Of a stretch of 64,000 bases of DNA, positions 1-11,313 are shown in pieces. The notes beneath the pieces were generated by a model. It was not told the origin of the DNA. It did no database searches and saw only the letters and a program-made list of their open reading frames with translations. This DNA is from Spodoptera frugiperda. Taxonomy: Eukaryota; Arthropoda; Insecta; Lepidoptera; Noctuidae. The stretch lies in the NCBI RefSeq assembly GCF_023101765.2, contig NC_064223.1:7378001-7442000 (forward strand). The letters run 5' to 3'. The position numbers and the translations under genes are program-made. Position 1 is the stretch's first letter; each line of letters opens with the position of its first letter.

Positions 1-2338
1 CATGGCGGCTATCTGTAACCGAGCCTCTTTTGCAACTGCGTTTAGTCCTTATAAAGCAGTATTTTCAGTATTTCGTTTCCTTTATACCCTTTTAGATTTC
101 GGGGGAACTTTCAAAAGCTGCCTGCCTAATTCTTCTTACTACTTTAAAGATTGTTCCTCACTAAAGCGTTTTTAAATGTTATTTACATAAAGCAACTAAA
201 ATGTTGTAATATTCCTGCCAATAAATAAATCTTACACAAATACATAATAGTGTACTTTTGCCAATTAATTAACCTCTAACTAGGTATGACTGTTGAATTA
301 ATTACCTTTAACTTTTTATTGCTAGGTAAGTAGTCCAGTCACTAGACTATAATTAGTCACTAGAATCTAGTGAGTGCTTACTTGCTGAGGTATTTATAAA
401 GTTTGTCCGATTACAAAAGATGAAGAACTATGGTTCGCGATTCATTGGTGGGTCGCAAGCAAATTTCTAGTGAATCTTGTCTGTAGAAAAACACACTAAC
501 CAACCGTTCTGTATTTTATTTTTCATATCGATGACGGTTTAATTCCCTGAAGGTGGGTCCTGAGTTTAGGAACTTAATTTAGATTGGTCGTAGTCCAAAT
601 AACTTTGGGAACTACTGATCTTAATACCCAAAATATTAATAAAATGATGGTTTTATTAAGGATCTAAATTAGATGTCTATTTTATCTTAGTTGTAGCGTT
701 TAAACATCTCTGACAGACAGTTATAAGAAAAACATGCATATTATCTCAAAAAATGATCGATTTCACGCTATTGTGCAATGTTGCGTAACTATTTTACACT
801 TGGGGAATTTGAGATTTTGTTTTAAATAAACAAACTGACAGTACCTACTTATTTACTGATTCCTGTGAAGAACCGGCAAGCCAATGTGCAAATGGTACGT
901 CAAGGATTCCGTATTTCGATACCAGTCGTGTATTATTTCCAAACGAAATCAGTAGTTTTATAAGTATAATATTACTTACTTAAATGTTAAGTAACATACG
1001 TCCGTTGAAAGGTTAATTGATGCAAGCGACAATTTTTAGCAATATTAAGTTATATAGATCATTCGATGGAAAAAGTTCACTGATTCCGAATATGTCTTCA
1101 ACTCAATTTCGTAAAAAATGTCGCTTAGATCAATTAGCCTTTCAGCCAAAGATAACAGCTAGTTACTTACGGGAGGAGAGTGTAGAACAGTCGTACTTAA
1201 ATCATGAAAAAGCTTACTGTCTACGATTTCATGAACATAAGATAAATCTTATTACGAACAGATAATAATCAATTTCATAATGTTACGAAACATTTCACAT
1301 TTTTTTTAGTTAGGTACCTCTTTATGTAATACTAGATACCTACTACTTAGATACTATTCTAATAAAAATGCAATGATTAAACAGAAACATTGACTTAGTT
1401 ATAATTAACCTTTACATAATTAGTCGTATCTCATTGATATTGATAACCTTTCTCTCAATTTCTCTGCAAACAAATCAATGATAACTGTCATTATCATCAT
1501 AATTAAATACTTAGTCCTAAATCCTTTCTATAAAGAGGTACCGACACATCATTCATTTTGGTGAGACTGTTAAATCAATTAGGGAATTGTATTTCCTAGT
1601 GATATTTTACGCTGAAGCTTTGCTGTATACATCCCGTATACTTTGCTACATACATATATACCTAATACGTTCATTACCTATCCATTCACATCGCAGAAAT
1701 CTAAATAAACATCTCTGAACATATCCAAAAAACACGGCATTGATAAGTGATTACCAAGTTACGAAACTTGATACATAACATATTGATCTTAAATATACGA
1801 GTAGACTAATAATATCCTTGATCTTAAAAAAGAATAAAAGGACGGAAGTGAATAATTTGTGTTAAAACTAATTGCGTTATTTTAAATCAATACCTACTGA
1901 TGGTAGAGGTGACTCTACGTACGTCTTTATTTATTTTATTCATAATATTGTGGGCAATTTCATTTCCTATAGTACCTTGCTAGTAGATACCGACTTATAT
2001 TCGAATTATTATTCTTTATTATTTTTATATCCATGTTTTTATATGTAACTAGCAAACCCGGCGAACTCGAACGAACGACCTTTCAAACTATAAAAAAGCT
2101 AAATTTTAAAACATTTAGCTTTATTTTTTATTGAGACTAAAACTTTTAATGTTGACTAAAGGTGAATATATGAATGTATCCACATCCACTTCGAGGAAAT
2201 CCTGTATTCCATGATTACATTATTGCATGGTCGAATAAGGGTACCATCACAAACAAAAAGGTCCTATGTAAGTTCCTATGGGTTTCAATTCCCATACCCT
2301 GGTTCAAGTCTGAAATTAACACTAACCTGTACCCTTAG
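1..2338. other. AT-rich non-coding stretch
   Basis: I see no convincing gene here. One 82-codon open frame (1017-1265, plus) has no recognisable family features and no splice context, and I treat it as chance. If the ABCC-like exon at 6223-6296 is real, this stretch is part of its first intron, because that gene would run leftward off the window. Confidence 0.5.
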
Positions 2339-2340
2339 TA

Positions 2341-2474
2341 TGAGTTTGCTTTACATTTAAAGGAATCGAAACGAGAGCGTGTTCGGCGCTGTGATTGGTT
2401 GAATCAGTCGAGCCGGCCAATCAGAACGCCGAACGCGCTTTCGTTTCGATTACTTTAAACTTACAGCAAACTCG
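2341..2474. mobile_element. Palindromic MITE, about 134 bp
   Basis: The left half, starting at GAGTTTGCTTTA and containing AATCGAAACGAGAGCG, is matched in inverted orientation by the right half, which ends CTTACAGCAAACTC. The two halves pair almost over their whole length, with a short loop around 2398-2416. TA flanks both ends (2339-2340 and 2475-2476), as expected for a TA target duplication. There is no coding capacity. The superfamily is not certain; TA duplication suggests Tc1/mariner-like mobilisation. Confidence 0.75.
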
Positions 2475-3036
2475 TAGATATTGAAGGTACTGGTGGAAAT
2501 TCTACATTTACACACTACGGGTGTTTAGGGAAGTCAGCTCAAAGCGGCCATAGGAGGCAAAGCGGCCACTCTTAATTTTTCGGTTATTTGAAATGATAGC
2601 GCAACGTTGCCGTTCTGTACGTATAACCAAACCTCCCGCCCCGCGCCAGTCACTCGTTTTCAAGCGGTGAGAACGAACGCGTCGTTCTAGTAACGACAAG
2701 TATGTTTTTGTGCGTTTTGTTAAAATAATACGAGGTAAGTTCAACCTGTTTTGGTCAAAACTATTTATATTAAAATGCTTTTATTGCACGTTTAACGTTA
2801 CTTATCTATTTTGCCTTTTTTGTGTGGTATTTGCTTCGAAATATAGTAAATAATGTGAGTGAAAATATTTTTTTAAATAAAATGGTTGAAAAAGGCAAAG
2901 CGGCTCGGGCAAAGCGGCCAACTGACCGCTTTGCCCTTACTTTCATATTATCGCTGCATAGATATAATTCTTATTTATTTTGTTTAGATGGTCAATGGTT
3001 TCAACAAGAGAAAAACAGCGCAGGCTTCTTGGGACG

Positions 3037-3632
3037 GAGTAAACGTTCGGGTGTCATCACTGTGAGGACGGCCCGGAGGACATGGTAGAACATACGGTGG
3101 CGGTGTGCCCTGGGTGGGCTGAGCACCGCCAAGTCCTCAGGGACTTCTCGCGCCCAGCACTGGTTCAGACCATGGTGCAGAGCGAGAGGGACTGGGATGC
3201 CGTCTTCTCCTTCTGCGAAGCAGTCATGCTAGCTAAGGACGACGCGGGACGCGTGAGAGGACGAACCTCCTCACGCCCCAGCCGTCGCGAGAGACACTCC
3301 GGGCGTCGGAGATCGCAGGACGATCTCCGGCCACCGGAAGTGCGGGCCTGCGGACGGCGAGCAAGGGTAGCTCGCCGCCCGAACAGAACCAGATCCGTGT
3401 GTACGGCGCGTTGCGTTCCGCGCGCGCCTCAAAGAGCCAGACCACCACAGATGGGGCCCAGTAGGGCTGATACCTGGTCCGGAGCTGCGGACTACCTAGC
3501 GGGTTTACCGGGGCTCCGGCTCGAAAAGCAGGAGAAGGAACGGGGTGATTTTTAGTCAGTAAGAGTCTGACACTCCCTCTCGCCTCGCCCAAGGCGGGAG
3601 AAGTCACTGGATGATTTTCCCCCTCAAAAAAA
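3037..3632 (+). mobile_element. 5'-truncated R1-like non-LTR retrotransposon with TSD
   Basis: The insertion is flanked by a perfect 15-bp duplication, AGGCTTCTTGGGACG (3022-3036 and 3633-3647), and ends in a short A-run (3626-3632). The left part encodes the C-terminus of a non-LTR ORF2 polyprotein; the right part is a 3' UTR containing a CGCCTCGCCCAAGGCGGG hairpin. It sits inside the 2528-4140 DNA transposon and is therefore younger than it. Related 3'-end fragments occur at 61899-62035 and 19389-19475. Confidence 0.8.
3043..3555 (+). pseudogene. C-terminal end of LINE ORF2 polyprotein
   Basis: After an in-frame stop at 3040-3042 the frame is open to a stop at 3553-3555. Near its start is a CCHC zinc knuckle of form CX2CX9HX4C (cysteines at about 3052, 3061 and 3106), then VQSERDWDAVFSFCEAVMLA, which matches my memory of the C-terminus of R1/TRAS-clade non-LTR elements. 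The reverse transcriptase and endonuclease domains are missing through 5' truncation, so this is a dead fragment. Clade assignment is from memory and moderate. Confidence 0.65.
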
Positions 3633-4142
3633 AGGCTTCTTGGGACGAAGCGAGGTATAGGTAAAAACTCGTAGATGCATGCATAGAAGATATTAAGACT
3701 TAAAATAATAGAAGTAAGTAGAACTTACATTATTATTGATTGAGATTGATAAATAAAATTATGACTGACTGTGATTGAAATAGGTAAAATGTTGTTGATT
3801 TTTTTATGTGAATTATATGTGTTGATTTTGCATTTTTATTTTGTCAATCACGGTATTTTCCAACAAAAAACAATTCATTGCTTGAAAACTTTTGGGGTGG
3901 CCACGTTGCCCTTACCCCCGTGGCCGCTTTGGGCGACCACTCGGGCAAAGCGGTTTTATGACAAGTTTTCGTAATCTGCAAATCATATGATTATTATTCA
4001 ACTTACGCAAATTTCAATTGGCCATTCCAAAAATTCGATAAATTCTCGACTAGCTAGTATAAAAATCTCTTTAAAAATCTTTCGATCAATGGCTTTTTTT
4101 TAAACTCAAAGTTAAGGTGGCCGCTTTGAGCTGACTTCCCTA

Positions 4143-5519
4143 GTATTTAAAACACATTCCGTGAAAATGATGCGTGAAATCTTACGTTGCGGAGCTATTT
4201 TACAAGTAATATTTCTCTATTGTTTTTTGTACAATCGACACACCGCCTGCATTTCGACCGCGATAAATCAGACTCGCAGTCTAACATTTTATTACCAGAT
4301 TTTTATGGCATACATTTCTTATCGTTAGTTTAAGTGATACGAATATGACACATCGGTATTATAATTACGTACTGCCATTATGAACATAATGTTATTGTAT
4401 ATGTAGGTTACCAAAGGATCAATTGTCCAACTCTACTTACTTAACACTTCAATACTAATGTGTGAAGCGAATTCGGAACTATGTCATTGACCTCAATCAT
4501 TGATACCGAGTTACCGACTTCCGAAATTCGTGTATAGTGTTTACAAAAATGTTTTAAAATACAAAATGTTTAATAATTTAAGTTTCTTTATCTCTAAAGG
4601 TCTTCATCGAGGTCGAAATCTTCTGGTATAAATTTAGAATAAAAATAATATGTACCAAGGTATTACCTACGTAGAATCTGCTAAGTACCTACATATAATA
4701 TAAGCAAACATTATTTCCTAACACTCAAAAAATAATTATATTTATCCAATTTGATACAATGAGTAGATTATTGAAAGCATTAGGTATACTTAGTATTTTT
4801 TATAACAAAACTACTAACAACTCTATATTTTTTAGATTTTTGTATTAATTAAATAAAAGCTTTTTATGTATACTTCCATAAACACACTTATAAAAAAAGT
4901 CTGAATTAGTGCTTAGTCAGCATCTTCTGCTCAAGAGCGATTTGAGTCGGTACCCAAGTTTGGTTTTAACTAAGTGATCGCAAGTCGCGGTCGCGACTGC
5001 CTGAGCAGTCCCGGGATCGAATATCAATCGAGCCAAGAGCATCGGTATAGATACAAAAGTAACTGTGAGAAATTTAATTTGTTTTACCTTGAGAATTAAT
5101 TTCATTGCTAGGTATTAAGTTGACGACCTACATAAGTACCATGTTTATGTCTTTAATATTAGATACCTACCAGCCATAGCGTGACGGAAGGACAGATACC
5201 TACCTATAGATGAGAATTTATAGTGTTCAAACCGACTTGGTAATACATAGATATTCATTACTTAACTTTACTTATTCCTGAAAAATAAATAACTATTTTA
5301 AATTACCTAATCAATGAACCTGACGAACGCTGCTATAATTAACTCTCAACAAAAACAGCAAAGTTCACGGTCACATTGATAATATTTTAACACAATTTTG
5401 TGACTTATGTTAGTCATCTATAGAAGGAATTGGTATGAAACGCTAACTCATGCTGTGTGCACAATAATTTAATTTAAAAGTTAAATTATCTAGCTTCGCA
5501 ATGTGTTCGTATTCGTAAA
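4143..5519. other. Non-coding; possible decayed SINE
   Basis: There is no gene that I can support. Around 4965-5045 the words GATCGCAAGTCGCGG, CGACTGCC and CCCGGGATCGAAT resemble the tRNA-like head of the SINE at 32303, so this may be a decayed copy. The 62-codon minus frame over it (4917-5105) is probably chance. Confidence 0.35.
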
Positions 5520-5876
5520 TCTAAATAAATATGTATAACTCAAAGGTGGCTGACTGATTGACTGACTGACTGACTGACGGAGTGATCTATCAACGCACAG
5601 CCCAAACCACTTGACGGATCGGGTTGAAATTTAGCATGCAGGTAAATGCTATGACGTAGGCATCCGCTAAGAAAGGATTTTGATCAAATCCATCCCCAAA
5701 GGGATATAATAGGGGATGAAAGTTTTTTATGAAACTGTCAATTTTAAACCGATCGGGCTGAGACTTTGCATCCATAAAACCACTATGACGTAGGTATCCC
5801 CTTAGAAAGATTTTTTATTAATTCCATTAATAATAGTTACTTCTTAACGCGAGCGAAGTAGCGGGCAAAAGCTAGT
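5520..5876 (+). repeat. Helitron-like (Lep1/MINE-1-type) repeat
   Basis: The element opens with a (TGAC)n microsatellite (5546-5579). Two diverged internal copies of a unit containing GACGGATCGGGTTGAAATTT / CCGATCGGGCTGAGACTTT and CTATGACGTAGG follow (5595-5665 and 5745-5800). It ends with ACGCGAGCGAAGTAGCGGGC then AAAAGCTAGT, an end shared by many lepidopteran interspersed repeats. Microsatellite-associated elements of this type have been described in moths as Helitrons. Assigning this copy to that family is inference. Confidence 0.6.
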
Positions 5877-6222
5877 AGAGTATAAGAGCAACAGATACAC
5901 GTGAAATTGTTATTGGTATGAAAGCAAGAAGGTCACGGTGACTGAGTGAGACCGGTGTTGAATATTGATGAACGGGTTTGCATTAGTTATTACTATTTTG
6001 TTTTTGATTCAAATAACGCAACTAAAAATAATATCAAATGTTAACATAGAGCATAGAAAAGTAAGATCTACGACCTGTGTTATATTTTTTACTGAAGCAC
6101 CGGACAAGTGGTATTTTTTTTCTTCTTTTCAACTCGTTGGTGCTTGACTCGGCTAGACCGGATGCAGCATCAATGAAGATAGATAAATAATACAATGTTT
6201 AATAACACGTGGTAATACTTAC

Positions 6223-6296
6223 GTTAGAAATATTTTCGAGATGAAGTTCGCTTTGTCGTGGGGGTTCTTTTCTTTCAATACCACTTTCGAGTCCAT
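6223..6296 (-). CDS. Probable first coding exon of an ABCC transporter (partial)
   Basis: Read on the minus strand, ATG at 6296 opens 24 codons plus two bases and then meets a good donor (AC|gtaagt). The peptide starts MDSKVVLKEKNPHDKANFIS and ends KIFL plus a split codon that could give T. An acidic/basic leader, then NPxxxANFLSKxFF, then TW is the usual start of ABCC-subfamily (MRP-type) exporters in insects. These are ATP-driven membrane exporters of conjugates with two transmembrane and two nucleotide-binding domains. No second exon (expected to encode WxxPLF) was found between 1 and 6222, so the first intron would exceed 6.2 kb and the rest lies left of the window. The identification rests on one short exon and is tentative. 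Confidence 0.5.
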
Positions 6297-6883
6297 GATT
6301 CACTCATATACTCAACTAAGTACACTGAGGAATTTAAATTATTAATTTGAGTTCCAGCAAATCCTGTCCTCAAAACAAACAAATCTGTGCCGTCAACTGA
6401 TAAAAACTTGCGAGTGTTACTATCACATACAACCGCTTAATAACATTATGAAGCAACAACGGTTCCCTTTGAAATTTCCAATACACTATAAGTATTCGTT
6501 TTCAAAACAGATTGCATAATATTACTATTCGTAAATTTTAGTACTGTTCGAACGATTCACTGACCACTGAGTTATTTTACCGTTCCAATGGACAAACGTT
6601 GAGATTGCCGCAAAGAAAACGCACCGTATAAAACTATGGATTTAAATGTAACTAGGAAAATAAAAATTCCATTTATTAAGTATCACAGTTAAGTAGATTG
6701 GTGTGTTGAATAACCGCAAGCTCTATGCTCTAGGCGACGAGCATATTGCTCGAGCGTTGCCGGCGTACTGACGACTACACAATAGTGACGGAAAGCCCGC
6801 CTCTACTCTCAACACAGCTGCGCTATATGTAAGTATATCACGGCGTTTCGTGTGCTCTACCGTATGTACCTAGCTCTACGATC

Positions 6884-6925
6884 TATAAATAAACCCCCTA
6901 AGCGCTCCGAACGATTAAAACAGTT
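6884..6925 (+). promoter_or_regulatory. Candidate TATA plus initiator core promoter
   Basis: TATAAATA (6884-6891) is followed about 33 bp downstream by AACAGTTG, close to the arthropod initiator. The flanking 6720-6930 DNA is GC-richer than its surroundings. No plus-strand gene follows within 5 kb, so either the transcript begins with a distant exon or this is a chance match. Confidence 0.2.
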
Positions 6926-7984
6926 GTTTGTAATTCTGTCGCAACAGAGAACACCCAAGAAGATGATTTGATATTAGGTACCACTCAGTTCACTTATATT
7001 ATTAAAAGCCAAAATAAACAGATCCTTTCCTTTAATGGAAACAAATTGCCGAAAATTGGTCACGAGTGAAATGGTACGGGGACGTGCATGGTAACTAATT
7101 CGGCGATCACGGACCATTTTATTTTATATACTTGGTATCTAATACACACTACGAGTATCAGATGAATCTCTGTTCTAATGTTAGTTCCATAGGAAACCAT
7201 TATTTAAGTTAAATTTTTAAGCAATTATCCTACCTACCCTCAGCCCACTGACTGTTTAATTTAAAAACATTATCTAACCCATCACTAACCTAAAGGCATG
7301 AATAGAATATGACACAAATTGTGACATTTATGTCTGTATCTAAGCTGTTCACACTTATAGGTAAGGATCATAAGCCGCCGGCTGATGCGCATTAATTATC
7401 TTGTCACAATAAATTTTAAAATTACAGACACTCGTGTTCATACAGAAACGTTCGCCGTTCGGTTTCTGTTGTAGTCTATTCGTACCTTAATTTAATGCCT
7501 ACTTAATAAAATAGGTTTTCATAAACTCAAAACTGGCTTAACTACTGGGCCTATTTCACTTATTGTTCGTATCTTGTCAGCCAAGATGATAACAGATATG
7601 TGGTTTAAATTAAGTCATAAAAGGTTTCCCTATAAGGTATATTAGGTTAAAGAAGTAATTCTCAACTGAATCTAGAAAATAAAACTTCGTTCGTTACAAA
7701 AAGAAAGGAGGAAAGGGAGGTTAAATAAAAGCTGTAAGTAAGTACCTATAGACCTATCACAAAGTGATACTTCAGTTTTTATTTATAGGTAGGTGTGTCA
7801 TGTCATGACCTGGTTTGTTTATTTAAAATATGTATGAAATATTTACAAGCCACATTTTCCTGTATTTACTCAATCTGAAAAATATCGTTGGCACAGCTGC
7901 AGCGTGGTGAACGCTTTTGTTGCAATTTTTCCCAAACTTGTTATGTGTTTTTATAGGAAAAGTAATTTTCAATGACTTCACGGT

Positions 7985-8168
7985 TTGGCTTCGACTGCAC
8001 AGTTGGCGCGGTGGCTGGCCAACTGACTGCCGTGGAACGTGTAGCGCGGTCGATTCCCGCACGGAGCAACACCTTGTGTGATCCACAAAATGTTGTTTCG
8101 GTTCTGGGTGTCATGTGCATATGAAATTGTATGTTTGTAAACGCACCTAAAATCCTAGTGTAAGGCAA
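7985..8168 (+). repeat. tRNA-derived SINE
   Basis: The tRNA-like head has a box-A-like TTGGCGCGGTGGCTGG and a box-B-like GGTCGATTCCCGCACGG. The body (TGTGTGATCCACAAAATG, then TGGGTGTCATGTGCATATG) ends near GTAAACGCACCTAAAATCC. This head and body are typical of an abundant moth SINE. A diverged body fragment recurs in the AP-3 delta gene at about 19832-19885. Confidence 0.75.
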
Positions 8169-8186
8169 CTTTGTTAATTCTTTGTT

Positions 8187-8220
8187 ATAATTAAAGGTAC
8201 CTACAGGTACCTTTAATTAT
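8187..8220. repeat. Perfect 16-bp palindrome, 2-bp spacer
   Basis: ATAATTAAAGGTACCT (8187-8202) is followed by AC and then its exact reverse complement (8205-8220). It starts about 20 bp after the SINE end. It may be a cruciform-prone site or the core of a small foldback element. Confidence 0.6.
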
Positions 8221-8920
8221 CTGCGCTTTAACGTTTAAACAGCTGAAATAATTTTGATTGATTTGGTACAGAGATAAATAAAGTAGCCTTTATTTATTAT
8301 TAAATTTGATTGCTACAGACAGGCTACTTAAGTATTGTTAACTATTTTGTGACCGAAACTATTAGAATTAAACTCTATTGCATATTTTTTTTATGTATAT
8401 TTACCTTATTTAAATTATTAGGTATGTTTAGTAGATAAGATCGCTTCGTAAAAACTACAACTACGTTCATTGTTACGGTACGGTACGGCCGTCACGCTTG
8501 GAGTCTTCAATCAAATTAATTATTAATTAGACAGTTAATGAGACTCTGGATTTACTATACGTAGCAAATGAAATAATCTGTAACTAATGAAACAGATTTT
8601 TTTCATCATATAAAAACTATGTACTTAAAAATCGAATTACATTTGAAAATAAATGTGGGTAGGTTGTATTGTGGTTGTTTATAGATAAATCGTTGATTTT
8701 CCACCATCTTGCAATATTGGTACCTACTAATAATGAAGGAAAATATTGTTTTGTTAATTTATGCAAAGTAGAATGATGGCAAAGAAGTCACAGTTGAATG
8801 ACCTTACGCGTAATTGACGCAGTAAAATGAATGTTTCCATGAGGACATTGTGAATCTGTACTTCGAATATGGAAAGTCTAGACGGCAAGGTTATATTTTA
8901 CAAATATTTGTGGACATAGG

Positions 8921-10842
8921 TATACAGGGTGACTTTGAATTCGACGTATTCCTCTCGGGAGGTGATAATACAACTAATTTCCTACAAAATTAGCCCTGAG
9001 GTCCTTGGGCGGAAAGTGGCTAGTTTCTGAGATATTCAACATTTTTGGTTTTGGTAAAAAAATCCCGAATTGATTACAAAAACATCAATAAATAAAAAAA
9101 TACTGGTTGAATTTTAGTAGTTTTAGTTTTAATCAGTTGCCAATACATCAGTTATCATTTATAAATACTAATAATGGCACAAATATCATTCGTTTTAAAA
9201 TAGCAAGTAATTTCCTATCAAATTTTGTTTTGTGTCACTAATTTGGTCGATAGAAAACTAGATTTATTTAAAAAAAAAATATATGACACTAAGCGTACAA
9301 ACTATTAGAAAAACTTCCTTGGTTTATTAGCTACCCAGAAACATAAAATTATTTACAACATTCTCAAAAATAAATGAATTAATTGATGATAAGTAGAGTG
9401 TAAAGAGAAAAGGGCAATTTCAAAAATATCTTTATTTGCAAACATTTGTTCAAAGTAACCTTCCCTACGACGAATACATGCCCGAACACGCTTCCTTATC
9501 TCTATGACGGTCACTCTTGGACTGAATATGCGTCTAATTTCGTCATTATCTTCAAATACGTTTTGGAGAAGAATTTTGATACACGGCCTATTCCGTCTGT
9601 ATAAACAAGGGACTTTATGTAAAAATCAACCGGCGTTAGGTTCTGGTCATTGTGCATGCCATGTAGTCATGTAGTGGGACCGCCCTGCCAATATAACACT
9701 TGGGAACCGAGACATCCTACCATTGCCGCACAGTGGATCGATAGTGCTCTGATCAAACTATCACAATATCCATTATTAGCCCCAAAAAAGTCAACGAAAT
9801 CTAAAAAAGCAAAACCAACAGGTCCACGGATACAGTTTTGATTCAAATGTTTGGATAGGTATAATTAATAATGACTTGATTGGGCTCTAACTTTTACCCA
9901 ATAATTTAAATGGTGAGAATTAAGATAATTTTTTAAGGAATGAGCCAGGGCCATTGTTTTATATTTAAATTTAGAAACAAGATTATGAGTTTATTCGAAC
10001 ATGACGATTGTTTAGTGCACTATCGAACTACTGTGCGGCAGTGGTTGGATACATCGGTTTTCAGGTGTTGGATTGACAGGGCGGTCCCACTACATGACTA
10101 CATGGCATGCACAATGACCAGAACCTAACGCCGGTTGATTTTTACATAAAGTCCCTTGTTTATACAGACGGAATAGGCCGTGTATCAAAATTCTTCTCCA
10201 AAACGTATTTGAAGATAATGACGAAATTAGACGCATATTCAGTCCAAGAGTGACCGTCATAGAGATAAGGAAGCGTGTTCGGGCATGTATTCGTCGTAGA
10301 GAAGGTTACTTTGAACAAATTTTTGCAAATAAAGATATTTTTGAAATTGCCTTTTTCTCTTTACACTCTACTTATCATCAATTAATTCATTTATTTTTGA
10401 GAATATTGTAAATAATTTTATGTTTCTGGGTAGCTAATAAACCAAGGAAGTTTTTCTAATAGTTTGTACGCTTAGTGTCATATATTTTTTTTGAAATAAA
10501 TCTAGTTTTCTATCGACCAAATTAGTGACACAAAACAAAATTTGATAGGAAATTACTTGCTATTTTAAAACGAATGATATTTGTGTCATTATTAGTATTT
10601 ATAAATTATAACTGATGTATTGGCAACTGATTAAAACTAAAACTACTAAAATTCAACCAGTATTTTTTTATTTATTGATGTTTTTGTAATCAATTCGGGA
10701 TTTTTTTACCAAAACCAAAAATGTTGAATATCTCAGAAACTAGCCACTTTCCGCCCAAGGACCTCAGGGCTAATTTTGTAGGAAATTAGTTGTATTATCA
10801 CCTCCCGAGAGGAATACGTCGAATTCAAAGTCACCCTGTATA
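8921..10842. mobile_element. Inverted-dimer (foldback) DNA transposon, 1.92 kb
   Basis: The ends are TATACAGGGTGACTTTG at left and its reverse complement at right. The two arms, about 768 bp each (8921-9688 and 10075-10842), look nearly identical as inverted repeats. The 386-bp centre is only partly symmetrical and more diverged. Both arms encode the C-terminal part of a DDE-type transposase pointing outward. TA or TATA flanks fit a Tc1/mariner/IS630-type target. No complete transposase is present. Confidence 0.8.
9940..10350 (+). pseudogene. Transposase C-terminal remnant, right arm
   Basis: One frame (9940-10128) carries VHYRTTVRQWLDTSVFRCWI and DRAVPLH. This resembles the transposase stretch normally written VHYxxxVRxWLDxxFPxRWIGRxGPxxWPxRSPDLTPxDFxLWG. 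After frame changes, IRRIFSPRVTVIEIRKRVRA and RRREGYFEQIF follow (about 10210-10322), matching the usual end of these proteins. The frame is broken and the PRSPDLTP segment is scrambled, so it is a fossil. The mirror copy lies on minus at about 9420-9700. Confidence 0.6.
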
Positions 10843-11313
10843 TTTATAAGTGGTAGGCAGAGGTAGAGCCCATCATAGTTGCAGGTATTGGCTGAGAGCA
10901 GGTGACTTTGGAAGCGTCGAGTGTATAATGACATCTGTGACTACCAAGGTGTTCGAATTTGGAAGACATGGTAGGAAGGAGTTTGATGTTAAGTGAGGCG
11001 GACTTTAGGCCCCATCAGGGCTTCATCTGAGACCTGATGTGCTAACTTATTCTACGAATATTAACTACAAAAATTGGCTAACCGCCTATTTCATAACCGA
11101 TCTCAATCCAAAATCTTTAGATTAAGATCAATTATTAAAATTAGCAGTAAGAGCACAGAATAATATGGCAAGAGAGCACGCCTTATAAGTATAACATGCT
11201 GGTAACGCCATCTAGTGAGTTAAAAGTAAAACACAAAAATTATACTTTCTTATTTCATTTAATAAACTTTCAAAAATGGCAATAAAAATATGTAAAATAA
11301 ATAATAACAAAGC
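10843..11313. other. Short intergenic stretch
   Basis: There is no gene or recognised repeat between the foldback element and the COMMD2 stop codon. Its right part (from about 11240) probably includes the COMMD2 3' UTR; TTTATT and TTTCATTT words on plus could serve as minus-strand polyadenylation signals. Confidence 0.4.

Larger units (their letters stand above)
2528..4140. mobile_element. 1.6-kb DNA transposon with perfect TIRs
   Basis: The terminal inverted repeats begin GGGAAGTCAGCTCAAAGC and are perfect over 23 bp (2528-2550 and 4118-4140), with TA on each side. The word GGCAAAGCGG or its complement recurs near both ends (about 2536, 2556, 2894, 2909, 2925, 3917, 3945 and 4122). This resembles subterminal transposase-binding repeats. 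There is no transposase frame, so the copy is non-autonomous. A truncated LINE is nested inside it (3037-3632). I do not recognise the family. Confidence 0.75.

Noticed and set aside
1017..1265. 82-codon plus frame near the left edge
   Set aside because: No recognised motif, no upstream promoter or splice signals that stand out, and AT-driven composition.
3233..3607. 124-codon minus frame over the LINE fragment
   Set aside because: It is antisense to the plus-strand pol C-terminus and its 3' UTR; no family features.
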